From an uncultured bacterium (lineage in GTDB: Bacteria > Bacillota_I > Bacilli_A > RFN20 > CAG-826), in the NCBI GenBank assembly GCA_949290395.1, contig CASERQ010000001.1:124001-188000 (forward strand): a DNA stretch of 64,000 bases, in the 5' to 3' direction. Made by a program: the position numbers and the translations under genes. Positions 9,257-24,515 of the stretch are shown here, in pieces. The notes beneath the pieces are model-generated. The model had not been told where the DNA came from. It saw only the letters and a list, made by a program, of their open reading frames with translations, and did not search any database. Position 1 is the stretch's first letter; every line of letters starts with the position of its first letter.

Positions 9257-9980
9257 CTTCGGTTATTTCGTTTTTATCATTAATATCATTGCTATTCTCG
9301 CTTATTTTCTTTCTTTTTGATTTTTTGTTTCTTGCATAAACATCAGTTTTAACGACGGTTAATTTGCTTTTGCCATCTTCGGAATAGATGACTTTTTCAT
9401 CGATTTTGAATTTTGGATTTGCCGCATAATAGAAGATGAGTAAACAACCAGCAATAATAAGAATGATTCCAATCAATATGATTAAAGCAATTTTTAGGTA
9501 TTCGTTATTGTTAGAATAATTGAAGCAAATTGTTAATGTTCCTAAAGCAAGGAAAATAATTGATGCAATTATAAAGATAGTAAGAAGAAACTTGTTTCTA
9601 TTTTTTGAAGCAAGCGAAATTATTGTTTCAATAATAAAAATAAGAGCAAAGACAAGAAGCATAACACCTACAAAAAGTGCTATATATTCTAAAACAATTA
9701 AAGGGTTAACAAATATTAATACCGATAAAGCAATTAATGCCGCTCCGGTCACGTTTTCTATACTTAAAATTCCTTTAACAAAAATTAAACCAAAACCAAT
9801 TGTTAATGCCCCATATAAAAGAATAATACTAGCGGTAATATAACCTAGAGCGTCTTGGACCTCATTTGAACCAGAAAAAATACATAAAACAAGACCAAAG
9901 ATTATTAAAAGGGCTGATTGTATAATTTTTACCCATTTATAAGATGTAACATCTTTTTCAGAAACTAATTTTTTAGCCAT
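9249..9980 (-). CDS. DUF308/HdeD-like multi-pass membrane protein
   Basis: A 243-residue membrane protein with about six hydrophobic helices between residues 15 and 190 (for example IIQSALLIIFGLVLCIFSG and ILIGIILIIAGCLLIFYY), arranged as repeated helix pairs as in the HdeD/DUF308 family. A soluble basic tail follows, ending in a Lys/Arg/Asn/Asp-rich stretch. ATG 9978-9980 (minus) is preceded by AAAGGAT, a fair ribosome site. The family is linked to acid or envelope stress in enterobacteria; here function is unknown. It is divergent from the aminopeptidase gene with an AT-rich shared promoter region, and convergent with the dehydrogenase. Confidence 0.65.
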   Translation of the reverse strand: MAKKLVSEKDVTSYKWVKIIQSALLIIFGLVLCIFSGSNEVQDALGYITASIILLYGALTIGFGLIFVKGILSIENVTGAALIALSVLIFVNPLIVLEYIALFVGVMLLVFALIFIIETIISLASKNRNKFLLTIFIIASIIFLALGTLTICFNYSNNNEYLKIALIILIGIILIIAGCLLIFYYAANPKFKIDEKVIYSEDGKSKLTVVKTDVYARNKKSKRKKISENSNDINDKNEITEVK

Positions 9981-10043
9981 AGAACAAAATCCTTTCGGAT
10001 ATTATTATAATATAGTTTGAAAATATAAGGAGACGAGTTAGTT
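9981..10043. promoter_or_regulatory. Divergent promoter region, DUF308 gene / aminopeptidase
   Basis: This 63-base gap holds TATTATAATATAG around 10002-10015, which gives TATAAT-like boxes on both strands. AAGGAGAC at about 10028-10035 is the ribosome site for the rightward gene. No operator is recognised. Confidence 0.55.
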
Positions 10044-11273
10044 ATGGATCAAGTAAAAATTAGAAATTATGCTAGATTAATCGCTCGCGTTGGAGCAAAT
10101 ATACAAAAAGGACAAGAAGCAAATATAATTGCTAATATTGAAACCGCACCTTTTGTAAGAATATTAGTTGAAGAATTATATGATGCGGGAGCTAGTTTTG
10201 TCGACGTAAGTTGGCAAGATAATGAACTTTCGATTTTAACAACAAATAAAGCTGATTTTGAGAAAATCTCACATTTAAATGAAATCGAAAAAGCCCGTCA
10301 TGAACATAATATAAAAGTACATCCAGCTCGTATTTGGATTGATAGCGATGACCCTCATGCAATGGATGGAATTGATTTAGAAAGACAAAGTAAAATACGT
10401 TCGATCAAAGGCAAAGAAATAAGATTTTATAGAGATCAATATGATGATGAATGCCAATGGTGTATAGCAGGCGTTCCTTCTTTAAAATGGGCAAAATCAG
10501 TTTTCCCAGAATTAAGTGATGATGAAGCCATTGAGAAACTTTGGGAATATATTTTAAAAACAAGTAGAGCCTTTGATGGGGATCCAATGAAAAACTGGGA
10601 TGAACACGATAAAAACTTAGTTAACCACATGACTTTACTTAATAATTTAAAGTTGAAAAGTTTACATTATGTTTCTAAAAAGGGAACGGATTTATATGTA
10701 GAACTTTTGGAAAATGTTATTTGGGAAGCGGGCGGAGAAAATACAAAAACAGAAAAAATTAGATTCCAACCAAATATTCCAACCGAAGAATGTTTTACTT
10801 CTCCAAATAAATTTAAAACTCATGGAATTGTCTATTCCACCAAACCTTTAAATTATAATGGTATTCTAATTGAAGATTTTTCTATTAGATTTGAAGAAGG
10901 AAAAGCAGTTGAAGTCCATGCTAAAAAAGGTGAAGAAGCTCTTAAGAAAATGATCGCGTTAGATGAAAATGCATGTTATTTAGGCGAATGTGCTCTAGTT
11001 GCCTATCATTCTCCAATTAATAACTTGAATACAATCTTTTTCTCAACTTTATATGATGAAAATGCTTCATGTCACCTTGCTTTAGGAGACTCATTTCAAA
11101 ACTTAATTATTGGATATGAAAATACGCCTAAAGAAGACATAGAAAAACTTCCATTAAATAAATCAATTGTTCACACTGATTTCATGATTGGGGATGAAAC
11201 TTTAAATATCTTTGGGACAACAGTTGACGGAAAAGAAATTCAAATCTTTAAGGATGGAGATTGGTGTATCTAA
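10044..11273 (+). CDS. M29 family aminopeptidase (aminopeptidase T/PepS type)
   Basis: A 409-residue cytosolic metallo-aminopeptidase of the thermophilic aminopeptidase family, which frees N-terminal residues from peptides. Family metal-binding regions are visible: PTEECFTSP (near residues 250-258), GECALVAYHSPINN (about 314-327), a FFSTLYDENASCHLALGDSF stretch, and VHTDFMIGDETLNIFG near the C-terminus, supplying the usual Glu, His, Tyr and Asp ligands. The N-terminal half matches the family in length and position. A good AAGGAG ribosome site precedes the ATG. It is monocistronic: the next gene begins after a 140-base gap with no strong terminator. Confidence 0.92.
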   Translation: MDQVKIRNYARLIARVGANIQKGQEANIIANIETAPFVRILVEELYDAGASFVDVSWQDNELSILTTNKADFEKISHLNEIEKARHEHNIKVHPARIWIDSDDPHAMDGIDLERQSKIRSIKGKEIRFYRDQYDDECQWCIAGVPSLKWAKSVFPELSDDEAIEKLWEYILKTSRAFDGDPMKNWDEHDKNLVNHMTLLNNLKLKSLHYVSKKGTDLYVELLENVIWEAGGENTKTEKIRFQPNIPTEECFTSPNKFKTHGIVYSTKPLNYNGILIEDFSIRFEEGKAVEVHAKKGEEALKKMIALDENACYLGECALVAYHSPINNLNTIFFSTLYDENASCHLALGDSFQNLIIGYENTPKEDIEKLPLNKSIVHTDFMIGDETLNIFGTTVDGKEIQIFKDGDWCI

Positions 11274-11416
11274 ACTTAAATTACTATCTTTTTAAAAAGC
11301 TTAAAAAATGAGATAATTTTAGTAATGAAGAAAAGCCTTCTTACTTTGAAAAAGTTTTAAAAAATAATCAAGTTTTGCGGTTTATTTTCAAGATAAGCAG
11401 GTTAAGAGGTGATGAT

Positions 11417-12034
11417 ATGTGGTGGGTTTATGTGTTAATGTGTTCCGTGTTTATTGTAATTTTGTTAATTAAAATTATTTATCATTATTACAAAACAAGA
11501 AAAATTATTAAGATGGAAGCAAAAAATGAGTTTAAGCATAATTCGAAACTCACCTTTGTTAAAGTAGCTGATAATAGAAGCGTTATTTATTATTCTCAAG
11601 GCCCAATTAACATGAAGACTGATCCAGGCGATTTTAGTCTTTATAAAACTAGAATGATGGATGTTCCAATGTATGTTGGCACTACTAAAAAATTAAACAG
11701 AGTACGTAATGCTTGGACTGGTGTTTATGCATTTTTCTTTATACTTTTCTTACTGGTGTTCTTATTAACAGCAACAGGTATTTTGTTAGAAGAATTTTAT
11801 CCACAAGGTTTAGAATTTTTAAATGGTGAAGCAGGAAATTACATCAGACAATTCTTTACATCATATTACGTTGGTGTCTTTGCTTTATTGTTAACTATCC
11901 TCGCCTTAATATTTATGCTTTGTGAAATAAGCATCAAGAAACTTTTAAATTACTATTTACCAGTTTATCTTAAACAAGTTAACGCAGAATGTTACCAAGA
12001 ATCTATGAAACCAATCTACGTTAAGCTTGGATAA
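11417..12034 (+). CDS. Small membrane protein, unknown
   Basis: I do not recognise this family. From ATG 11417, preceded by AGAGGTGAT, the protein is 205 residues; the TTG at 11375 in the same frame lacks a ribosome site and is rejected. There is an N-terminal hydrophobic helix (residues 3-22), a basic soluble segment, then two more helices (about 98-125 and 150-176), giving three predicted membrane segments. The segment between helix 1 and 2 contains VKVADNRSVIYYSQGPINM, possibly a small beta domain. The next gene starts 2 bases after the stop, so the two are probably co-transcribed. Confidence 0.7.
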   Translation: MWWVYVLMCSVFIVILLIKIIYHYYKTRKIIKMEAKNEFKHNSKLTFVKVADNRSVIYYSQGPINMKTDPGDFSLYKTRMMDVPMYVGTTKKLNRVRNAWTGVYAFFFILFLLVFLLTATGILLEEFYPQGLEFLNGEAGNYIRQFFTSYYVGVFALLLTILALIFMLCEISIKKLLNYYLPVYLKQVNAECYQESMKPIYVKLG

Positions 12035-12036
12035 AT

Positions 12037-12513
12037 ATGAAATTAGAAAAACTTAAATTAACAGATATTGATAAAGTCTCTGATTTTGTTAAGGTTAATA
12101 AAAATTTAGTCCTTGATTTTGATAATGTCATAACAACTGAATTTAAAAACTTACTTAAAAATTTTGCTACTTCAAGAGCAAAGATGTTTGAAAATTTTGC
12201 TTGTTATGTTTTAAAAGATGAAAATAAGGAAATTAAATCAGTTCTTGTTTTTGATGGAAATAAAGAAATTAAAGTTTTGGTTTACGATAAGATTGTTGAT
12301 AATAGTGAACTAGTTATTATTTTTGATCAATTAAATAATCTTATTAAAGCAGAAAAAGGTTTCTTCTTAACCGCAAAAGTTAATGAAAATAATATCCTTC
12401 TTTTTAATAATGCGGGCTTTAAAAGTGTCTCGTTTGTTAAGACAACTGAGGAGACAAATAAGTACGATAGCTATTACTTTTTAGTAAGAAAGGAATTTGA
12501 AAAATCACTATAA
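12037..12513 (+). CDS. Hypothetical protein, possibly degenerate GNAT-like
   Basis: A 158-residue soluble protein with alternating helices and strands. The C-terminal segment ILLFNNAGFKSVSFVK resembles the end of a GNAT acyltransferase domain (FYxxxGF), and the opening MKLEKLKLTDIDKVSDFV also looks like a GNAT N-terminus. However, the acetyl-CoA-binding Q/RxxGxG/A loop is not visible, so any activity is doubtful. It is 2 bases after the preceding membrane protein and is followed by the enolase promoter. Function unknown; the gene is real judging by its codon use and tight spacing. Confidence 0.6.
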   Translation: MKLEKLKLTDIDKVSDFVKVNKNLVLDFDNVITTEFKNLLKNFATSRAKMFENFACYVLKDENKEIKSVLVFDGNKEIKVLVYDKIVDNSELVIIFDQLNNLIKAEKGFFLTAKVNENNILLFNNAGFKSVSFVKTTEETNKYDSYYFLVRKEFEKSL

Positions 12514-12540
12514 AATCTTTTTATTAGTGTTGTAATTTTG

Positions 12541-12569
12541 TTTATACCTTTAATTAATTAAGGTATAAT
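12541..12569 (+). promoter_or_regulatory. Enolase promoter with inverted repeat over the -10 box
   Basis: TATAAT at 12564-12569 with TTTATA at 12541-12546 (17-base spacer) forms a plausible promoter. TTATACCTT (12542-12550) and AAGGTATAA (12560-12568) are a perfect 9-bp inverted repeat with a 9-base centre, overlapping the -10 box. This is a good place for a repressor, or it may be chance in AT-rich DNA. Confidence 0.55.
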
Positions 12570-12598
12570 TATTTCGGTCGCAAAGGAGATTTAAATAA

Positions 12599-13903
<1,305 letters not shown>

Positions 13904-13927
13904 TTTAAACTTTAAAATCTAATTTTG

Positions 13928-13955
13928 AGCAGGGCGTTTGCCCTGCTTTTTTCTT
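13928..13955 (+). terminator. Rho-independent terminator of eno
   Basis: AGCAGGGC (13928-13935), loop GTTT, GCCCTGCT (13940-13947), then a T run. The stem is perfect and GC-rich and lies 24 bases after the stop codon: a textbook terminator. Confidence 0.93.
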
Positions 13956-14005
13956 AAAAAGCTCGCAAAAATGCCACTAATTTAAAATTTAAAAAGTTTA
14001 TTCTA

Positions 14006-14047
14006 TATAATTTAAATCTTTTAAAGTATAATATTTTTAAGAGGTTT
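14006..14047 (+). promoter_or_regulatory. Promoter region of the oligosaccharide operon
   Basis: Two TATAAT boxes (14006-14011 and 14027-14032) lie in very AT-rich DNA before the transporter gene, with AGAGG at about 14040 as ribosome site. -35 boxes are not clear. I see no cre site or operator. Confidence 0.45.
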
Positions 14048-14053
14048 TTTATT

Positions 14054-15592
14054 ATGTTTAAAAACAAAACATTCGAAGGCGAAAATGTGCCAAAAGCTAC
14101 GAAATGGCTTTTTTGTAGTAGTGGCATGTTCCGTGATTTAGTCTACCAATTTGTGAGCATGTTTTTGTTAATGTATGCTCAATATTGTGGTATTGGCGGA
14201 CAAGAAAGTACGGAAGAATTTGTCGCTATGTATAGCGTCATCACAGTTATAATCATCGTTTTAAGAGTTTGGGATGGTTTTAATGATCCAATCATGGGCT
14301 TTATTGTAGAAAAAGCTCATTTTAAATGGGGAAAATATCGTCCTTGGATTTTTTTAGGAGCACTTTTAAGTAGTATTGTAACTATCTTGATGTTCTGGCT
14401 TCCAGTTCATGGATGGGCATATGTTGCATGTTTTGCTATTTTCTATTTCTTATGGGATTTTACCTACACAATGAATGATATAGCTTTCTGGAGTGTCTTG
14501 CCTTCATTGTCTCAAAAAGAAAAAGTTAGGGCTAATCTTACTACACTTTTGTCAATTTTTGTTTCAATTGGTAGTTTCACAGCAGGTGGTCTAGTTCCAA
14601 TTTTATCTTCTAGTTTGGGCTACACAATTTCCTATCAAATGTTCTCGATAGTGGCCTCGGTTTTATATTTTGCTTCTCAATTAATCTTAGTTATCTTTAT
14701 GAAAGAAAGAAAACGTGATGAGGAGACCGAACAAACTAGTGAAAATATGAAATTTAGGGATATTTTCACTGTATTAGTTAAGAATAGCCAAGTAAGAAGT
14801 TCGATTGTTGGAATTTTACTTTATTATACTGGTGCAAGTATCCTTGTTACTCTTGGTTTAAATTATTTCTATTTTAATTTTGGTTATTCTGAAGCGGGAA
14901 CTTATCAATTAATCTTCACTGTTGTTTATGCAGTTGCTACTTTACTCGGCCAATTTGTTTATCCTCTTTTAGTAAATAAATTTAAATTCCATAAAATGCA
15001 AATCTTTACAGTTGCATCTATTCTTACAGTAATTGGTTATGGATTTCTTTTCTTATATATCTTCCTAAATCCTGTAATTTATTTCCCATTATTATGTATC
15101 TTAGGTTTGGTTGTTTTCTTTAATCAAACCCTGATTAGCATGGTTTTATATATTTTTATCCAGGATTCTATTGAATATAATGAGTATCATTTTAAAGAAA
15201 GAAGAGAAAGTGCTGTCTTCTCTTTAAGAGCGTTTACTGCAAAACTTGGAAGCTCGTTACAACAAATTGTTTTATACGTTTCACTTCTTGCTGGCTCACT
15301 TTATGCTATATCAAATCAAATAAGTGGGGCTGAGATGGAAGCTATTAAAATGTTTGGAGATAATGCAGCAGAAGTTGGAAAATACGTTTCAACAATTGCT
15401 AATTCGATTACAGGTTATGAAAATGTCGAATTTTGGCAAAGACTTGTTTATCAAATCGGTTTTACAATTATTCCAGGATTATTAATGTTGGGTTGTTTTA
15501 TTTGGACGAAATGTACCTACAAAATAACTGAAGAAAATCATGAAATTATGGTTTTAGAAATCGAAAGAAGAAAAAACAATGAAACAAAGTAA
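14054..15592 (+). CDS. GPH-family sugar:cation symporter (MFS)
   Basis: A 512-residue inner-membrane transporter with about 12 helices. The glycoside-pentoside-hexuronide signature is clear near residues 74-100: WDGFNDPIMGFIVEK then KWGKYRPWIFLG. The cytoplasmic loop after helix 6 (KERKRDEETEQTSENMKF) and the C-terminal half have family layout. It lacks an appended EIIA-like regulatory domain seen in LacS. Members import melibiose, raffinose, lactose or related glycosides with Na+ or H+. Its stop overlaps the GH13 gene by 14 bases and the operon goes on to alpha- and beta-galactosidase, so it probably brings in galactosides or mixed plant/milk oligosaccharides. Substrate is inferred from context. 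Confidence 0.9.
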   Translation: MFKNKTFEGENVPKATKWLFCSSGMFRDLVYQFVSMFLLMYAQYCGIGGQESTEEFVAMYSVITVIIIVLRVWDGFNDPIMGFIVEKAHFKWGKYRPWIFLGALLSSIVTILMFWLPVHGWAYVACFAIFYFLWDFTYTMNDIAFWSVLPSLSQKEKVRANLTTLLSIFVSIGSFTAGGLVPILSSSLGYTISYQMFSIVASVLYFASQLILVIFMKERKRDEETEQTSENMKFRDIFTVLVKNSQVRSSIVGILLYYTGASILVTLGLNYFYFNFGYSEAGTYQLIFTVVYAVATLLGQFVYPLLVNKFKFHKMQIFTVASILTVIGYGFLFLYIFLNPVIYFPLLCILGLVVFFNQTLISMVLYIFIQDSIEYNEYHFKERRESAVFSLRAFTAKLGSSLQQIVLYVSLLAGSLYAISNQISGAEMEAIKMFGDNAAEVGKYVSTIANSITGYENVEFWQRLVYQIGFTIIPGLLMLGCFIWTKCTYKITEENHEIMVLEIERRKNNETK

Positions 15593-17228
15593 TGAATTTA
15601 AAAATAGAGTTGTTTATCAAATTTATCCATCGAGTTTTTGTGATAGTAATAACGATGGATGGGGCGATATAAATGGTATTACTAGTAAGCTTGATTATTT
15701 AAAAGATTTGGGTATTGGAATAATTTGGCTTTCTCCAGTTTATGTTTCTCCAATGGATGATATGGGTTATGATATCGCCGATTATAAAAACATTAATCCT
15801 CGTTTTGGAACAATGGAGGATTTTGATAATTTATTAAAAGAAGCTGAAAAACGCGATATCAAAATTGTAATGGATTTAGTTATAAATCATACTTCCACTG
15901 AACATAAATGGTTTAAAGAAGCGATTAAAGGACCTGAAAGTGAGTATTTTGATTACTATTATATAAAAGAGGGAAAAGGGAAAAAGCACAAAAAGCTTCC
16001 TAACAATTGGCAAAGTTGTTTCACAGGAGATGCTTGGAAAAAGGTAGATTCTTTACCAGGTTATTACTACATGCATCTTTTTTGTGATACTCAAGCTGAT
16101 TTAAATTATCACAATGAAAAAGTTATTGAAGAAGTTAAAGAAATTCTAAAATTCTGGCTCGATAAAGGAGTTTATGGATTTAGGTGTGATGTTATAAATA
16201 ATATTTGGAAATCATCACTTAAAAACGACTTCCCATTAATGATTTATAACCGTGGTTTAAAATATTATGCCAATCAAGATGGTATGTTTAAAACTCTAAC
16301 AAGATTTAGAACAGAAGTTTTGGATAATTATGATTGCTTTTTAGTTGGTGAAACTGGTGTTTTAAATAAAGAAGTCGGGAACAGATTCCTTAATGAAAGA
16401 TGCTTAGATATGTTCTTTGAATTTGATCATATTTATGCCGACAAAAGTAAATTAATCCCTGTTTTTAAGAGAAAATTTGATGCAAGGCGTCTCGTTAAAC
16501 CAATTTTTAAGTGGCAAAAAGATGTTCCTTGGATTGCAAATTATTTAGAAAACCACGATCAATTACGTAGTGTTAATAGGTATGGAAATACTGGTAAGTA
16601 TTATAAAGAAAGCGCTAAGTTGCTTTCCTTATTCTTACTTACTTTAAAAGGAACACCTTTCATTTATCAAGGGGAAGAAATTGGAACTTTAAATAATCCA
16701 AATGCAAGTTTAAAAAACTGTAAAGACATTGCTGCAATTACAACAACTGATACATTCAGTAAATTAACTAAATTAAATAAAGAAAAATCATTTAAGTTTA
16801 TCAACGAAACCATTAATAGAGATCATGCAAGAACACCAATGCAATGGTCTAACGATGTTAATGGTGGTTTTAATAGTGGCACTGAAACTTGGATCAATGT
16901 TAATGAAGGTTACAAGAATATTAATGTTGCTAATGAATTGAGTGATGAAAAATCAATTTTAAGTTTCTATAAGAAGCTGATTAAATTTAGAAACGAGAGT
17001 GACGTTCTTAAAAAAGGCGATTTTAAAGAAGAATTTGTTTCAAAATATATCGTTAGTTATTTTAGAAGTTTTGAAGATAAAACTTATCAAATAATTCTTA
17101 ACTTTTCTGATAAAAAACATCAGTTTAACGAGGTTTTAAACATAAAACAAGTTTTTGCTAACTACGATGAAGAGATAAATTTAAAAGAAATTCCACCTTA
17201 TTTTGCAGGTATTTTTGAGGTTAAATAA
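15579..17228 (+). CDS. GH13 alpha-glucosidase, oligo-1,6-glucosidase type
   Basis: A 549-residue cytoplasmic GH13 enzyme (subfamily-31 type), hydrolysing terminal alpha-glucosidic bonds. The barrel begins with VYQIYPSSFCDSNNDGWGD and contains DLVINHTS (about 98-105), the nucleophile Asp in GFRCDVIN (about 198-205), the acid/base Glu in LVGETGV (about 255), and ENHDQLR (about 323). The Val right after the nucleophile Asp is, in studied members, associated with alpha-1,6 specificity, where Ala goes with alpha-1,4. The usual QPDLN is QADLN. The product of its action would be glucose from isomaltose or melibiose-like and raffinose-family breakdown fragments. It sits between transporter and GH36 with no gaps. 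Confidence 0.9.
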   Translation: MKQSNEFKNRVVYQIYPSSFCDSNNDGWGDINGITSKLDYLKDLGIGIIWLSPVYVSPMDDMGYDIADYKNINPRFGTMEDFDNLLKEAEKRDIKIVMDLVINHTSTEHKWFKEAIKGPESEYFDYYYIKEGKGKKHKKLPNNWQSCFTGDAWKKVDSLPGYYYMHLFCDTQADLNYHNEKVIEEVKEILKFWLDKGVYGFRCDVINNIWKSSLKNDFPLMIYNRGLKYYANQDGMFKTLTRFRTEVLDNYDCFLVGETGVLNKEVGNRFLNERCLDMFFEFDHIYADKSKLIPVFKRKFDARRLVKPIFKWQKDVPWIANYLENHDQLRSVNRYGNTGKYYKESAKLLSLFLLTLKGTPFIYQGEEIGTLNNPNASLKNCKDIAAITTTDTFSKLTKLNKEKSFKFINETINRDHARTPMQWSNDVNGGFNSGTETWINVNEGYKNINVANELSDEKSILSFYKKLIKFRNESDVLKKGDFKEEFVSKYIVSYFRSFEDKTYQIILNFSDKKHQFNEVLNIKQVFANYDEEINLKEIPPYFAGIFEVK

Positions 17229-22489
<5,261 letters not shown>

Positions 22490-22497
22490 GGTTAATT

Positions 22498-23157
22498 ATG
22501 GATTTTAATGAAATTAAAAATAAAGTAAGTAGGAAATTACGCAATTTCCATATTGGAACGCTTGGCGCAATAGTTTGTACAGCTCAATTACTTTTAGAGT
22601 TATACTCTTTTGCTATTGCCCTATTTATTTTCAATTCGCCATCTTTTCCAGATATATTTTTCCTTGTTATCAACTGTATTTTTGACTTATATCTTGTTAG
22701 ATATTTTATTACTTCAAAAGAAAACAATTCTTTAAACCCTGCACGAACTGCAATTGTCCTTCTTCTTATTTCTTTTTATGTACTTCCATCTATTGAAAGC
22801 GCAATTTTAGGAATATTTACAACCGGTTTAGGTGCAACCCTTTTAGGAATTCTTCTTTCTGGAGTTGTCCTTGGAATTGCTTATTTTATCTTCTTAATTT
22901 TGGAATATAGACATAAAGGCAAAAGAAATCATTTAGCAATGATAATTCTTGGATCAATTATGACTTTAATTGGAATTGCTCAGGGCGCTTTGTCTTTAAC
23001 AATGGGCGTAATTTCTTTTATTTCATCAACTAATATTCTTTATGATTCTTTAATGCTTGTTTATTATTGCTTAGGTCTAATTGTTACGGTTGGAATGCCT
23101 GTTATTTTCTTGCTTTACCCAATATACGCAATCAGACAAGAAAGAAGAGGATTTTAA
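22498..23157 (+). CDS. Hypothetical multi-pass membrane protein
   Basis: I do not recognise a family. From ATG 22498 with GAGG at 22488-22491 the protein is 219 residues; the earlier in-frame TTG at 22486 lies in the ribosome site and is rejected. About six hydrophobic helices are visible between residues 20 and 210, and the ends are basic (RQERRGF). The ribosome site overlaps the lacZ stop codon, so it may be the last gene of the sugar operon, but nothing in the protein suggests sugar transport. It ends convergently, overlapping the YolD-like gene by 4 bases. Confidence 0.7.
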   Translation: MDFNEIKNKVSRKLRNFHIGTLGAIVCTAQLLLELYSFAIALFIFNSPSFPDIFFLVINCIFDLYLVRYFITSKENNSLNPARTAIVLLLISFYVLPSIESAILGIFTTGLGATLLGILLSGVVLGIAYFIFLILEYRHKGKRNHLAMIILGSIMTLIGIAQGALSLTMGVISFISSTNILYDSLMLVYYCLGLIVTVGMPVIFLLYPIYAIRQERRGF

Positions 23158-23483
23158 CAAATATCGGAAAAAGGATTTGGATTTTCAATATCAATAATGT
23201 CCTTAATCGGAAGGAAAAAGTCGTCAAAATAGACGATTTTTTTATTTTTATCAAGTTTTAGAATTTTTCCTTTATAAGTATAAAGATAGCCATCAATATA
23301 AAGTTTAAAGCTTAAAAAAGAGTCTAGATAATATTTTAAAATGTAGTCAATTTTTCTAGCTTGTTCAACGCTCACTAAAGGTCTAGACACTTTATATTTT
23401 TCATAAAGCATCTTATCTAAATAATCCTGTTGCTCAACAAGTGAAGCAAAAGGAAGCCATTTCTTCATACCTCTGTCTGCCAT
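23154..23483 (-). CDS. YolD-like family protein
   Basis: A 109-residue protein opening with ADRGMKKWLPFASLVEQQ, the hallmark of the YolD-like family (DRGM-x-KW-x-PFA). In Bacillus and relatives such genes usually sit beside a Y-family DNA polymerase (UvrX/YqjW); here none is next to it, so it is an orphan copy. The rest is a small beta-rich domain ending in IKDIIDIEN. The -10 box TATAAT (minus strand, 23492-23497) lies only 8 bases from the ATG with no ribosome site, suggesting a leaderless message. Molecular function of the family is not settled. Confidence 0.75.
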   Translation of the reverse strand: MADRGMKKWLPFASLVEQQDYLDKMLYEKYKVSRPLVSVEQARKIDYILKYYLDSFLSFKLYIDGYLYTYKGKILKLDKNKKIVYFDDFFLPIKDIIDIENPNPFSDIC

Positions 23484-23583
23484 GTGTTGAAATTATATAG
23501 CAAAATTTTTCGAAAGTTTAGACTTGAAAATTCTTAAGCTAAGCTTTTAAAAAACATGGCCTTTTATATTATAATTTTGGCGT
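23484..23583. promoter_or_regulatory. Divergent leaderless-type promoters (yolD-like / cof-like)
   Basis: Leftward, TATAAT on the minus strand at 23492-23497 ends 8 bases before the YolD-like ATG. Rightward, TATAAT at 23570-23575 ends 8 bases before the HAD gene ATG. Neither start has a Shine-Dalgarno sequence, and with transcription starting about 7 bases after a -10 box both messages would begin at or next to the AUG. Confidence 0.6.
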
Positions 23584-24393
23584 ATGAAATTATTTGCTTT
23601 TGATATTGATGGTACTTTAATTTACAACCATAACATTAAACTTAAAGAAAACTTAGTTAATAAATTAAACGAGATATTAGAAAGAGGCGACGTTCTTGCT
23701 ATTGCTAGTGGTAGACCTTATTCAGGCATCATGCAAATTATGGAACAACTAAAAGATGGCAAGAAATATTGTCTTTGTGGAAACGGAAATCTAGTGACTG
23801 ATATAAGCGGGAAGGAACTTTATAGTTCTGGACTTACTCTTGCTGATTATTATGATTTTATCGATAGATATCCAGAAATTTTTAAACATCGCACATCAAA
23901 CATTTATTGTTACACTCTCCATCGACTTGGTTACTTAAAGAAAAATATTTGGATTGATTTTGAACTTAAGGCTAATGGGAAATTTGAAGCCGTTAATTTA
24001 AAGAAAGAAAACTTTCCTCTTGATAAAATAATCTTAAAATTCATGATTGCAAGCACTCCAAGAAGAAGTAAAAACTTTGATGAAAAAATCATCAAAGAAG
24101 AAGACAAAGAAAAATATAACGTTATGAGAACGAGCGAATATTTTATTGAATTTGTTAATAAAAACGGCGACAAGGCTTATGGTGTAAAATTTTTAAGTGA
24201 ATATCTTGGAATTAAAAAAGAAGATGTCTTTACTTTTGGTGATAGCGGAAATGATGTCAAAATGATTAAGGAATTTAATGGCATTGCAATGGGGAACGCT
24301 AGCGAAGACTGTAAAAAAGTTGCAAAGTTTGTCACAAAAAGAGTAGATGAAGATGGCGTAATTTATGCTCTTGATAACTTTGTAAAATATTGA
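23584..24393 (+). CDS. Cof-type HAD-superfamily sugar-phosphate phosphatase
   Basis: A 269-residue cytosolic HAD phosphatase of the Cof/IIB type. Motif I is FAFDIDGTLI (residues 4-13) with nucleophile Asp, motif II ASGRPYSG (about 41-48), and motif III/IV GDSGNDVKMI (about 219-228). The cap inserts between motifs II and III, as in the Cof group. Such enzymes dephosphorylate sugar phosphates, flavin precursors or pyridoxal phosphate; the substrate cannot be told. The gene is monocistronic, reads from a leaderless-type promoter, and ends before a bidirectional terminator shared with the convergent DegV gene. Confidence 0.9.
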   Translation: MKLFAFDIDGTLIYNHNIKLKENLVNKLNEILERGDVLAIASGRPYSGIMQIMEQLKDGKKYCLCGNGNLVTDISGKELYSSGLTLADYYDFIDRYPEIFKHRTSNIYCYTLHRLGYLKKNIWIDFELKANGKFEAVNLKKENFPLDKIILKFMIASTPRRSKNFDEKIIKEEDKEKYNVMRTSEYFIEFVNKNGDKAYGVKFLSEYLGIKKEDVFTFGDSGNDVKMIKEFNGIAMGNASEDCKKVAKFVTKRVDEDGVIYALDNFVKY

Positions 24394-24408
24394 TATTTTT
24401 CTAAAAAC

Positions 24409-24437
24409 CATGCAAAACTAAACTATTTTAAGTTTTG
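24409..24437 (+). repeat. TGCAAAA element with inverted repeat
   Basis: CCATGCAAAACTAAACTA at 24408-24425 resembles the dispersed CCTTGCAAAA element. Here GCAAAACT (24412-24419) and AGTTTTGC (24431-24438) also form an 8-bp inverted repeat. It lies just after the HAD gene stop. Confidence 0.35.
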
Positions 24438-24457
24438 CGTTCAAAAAATTGGACTAA

Positions 24458-24502
24458 AAAAGCTAGATATTTTAAGAATAGAACTTAATTTATCTAGCTT
24501 TT
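24458..24502. terminator. Bidirectional terminator between HAD and degV genes
   Basis: AAAAGCTAGATA (24458-24469) and TATCTAGCTTTT (24491-24502) form a perfect 12-bp stem with A/T tails on both sides, placed between two convergent genes, so it can stop transcription both ways. The 21-base loop is longer than usual. Confidence 0.8.
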
Positions 24503-24515
24503 ATTTTTGATTGAA

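Noticed and set aside
11325-11360. Short ORF of 11 codons before the 11417 membrane protein
   Set aside because: Too short, no ribosome site, and the region is AT-rich filler.
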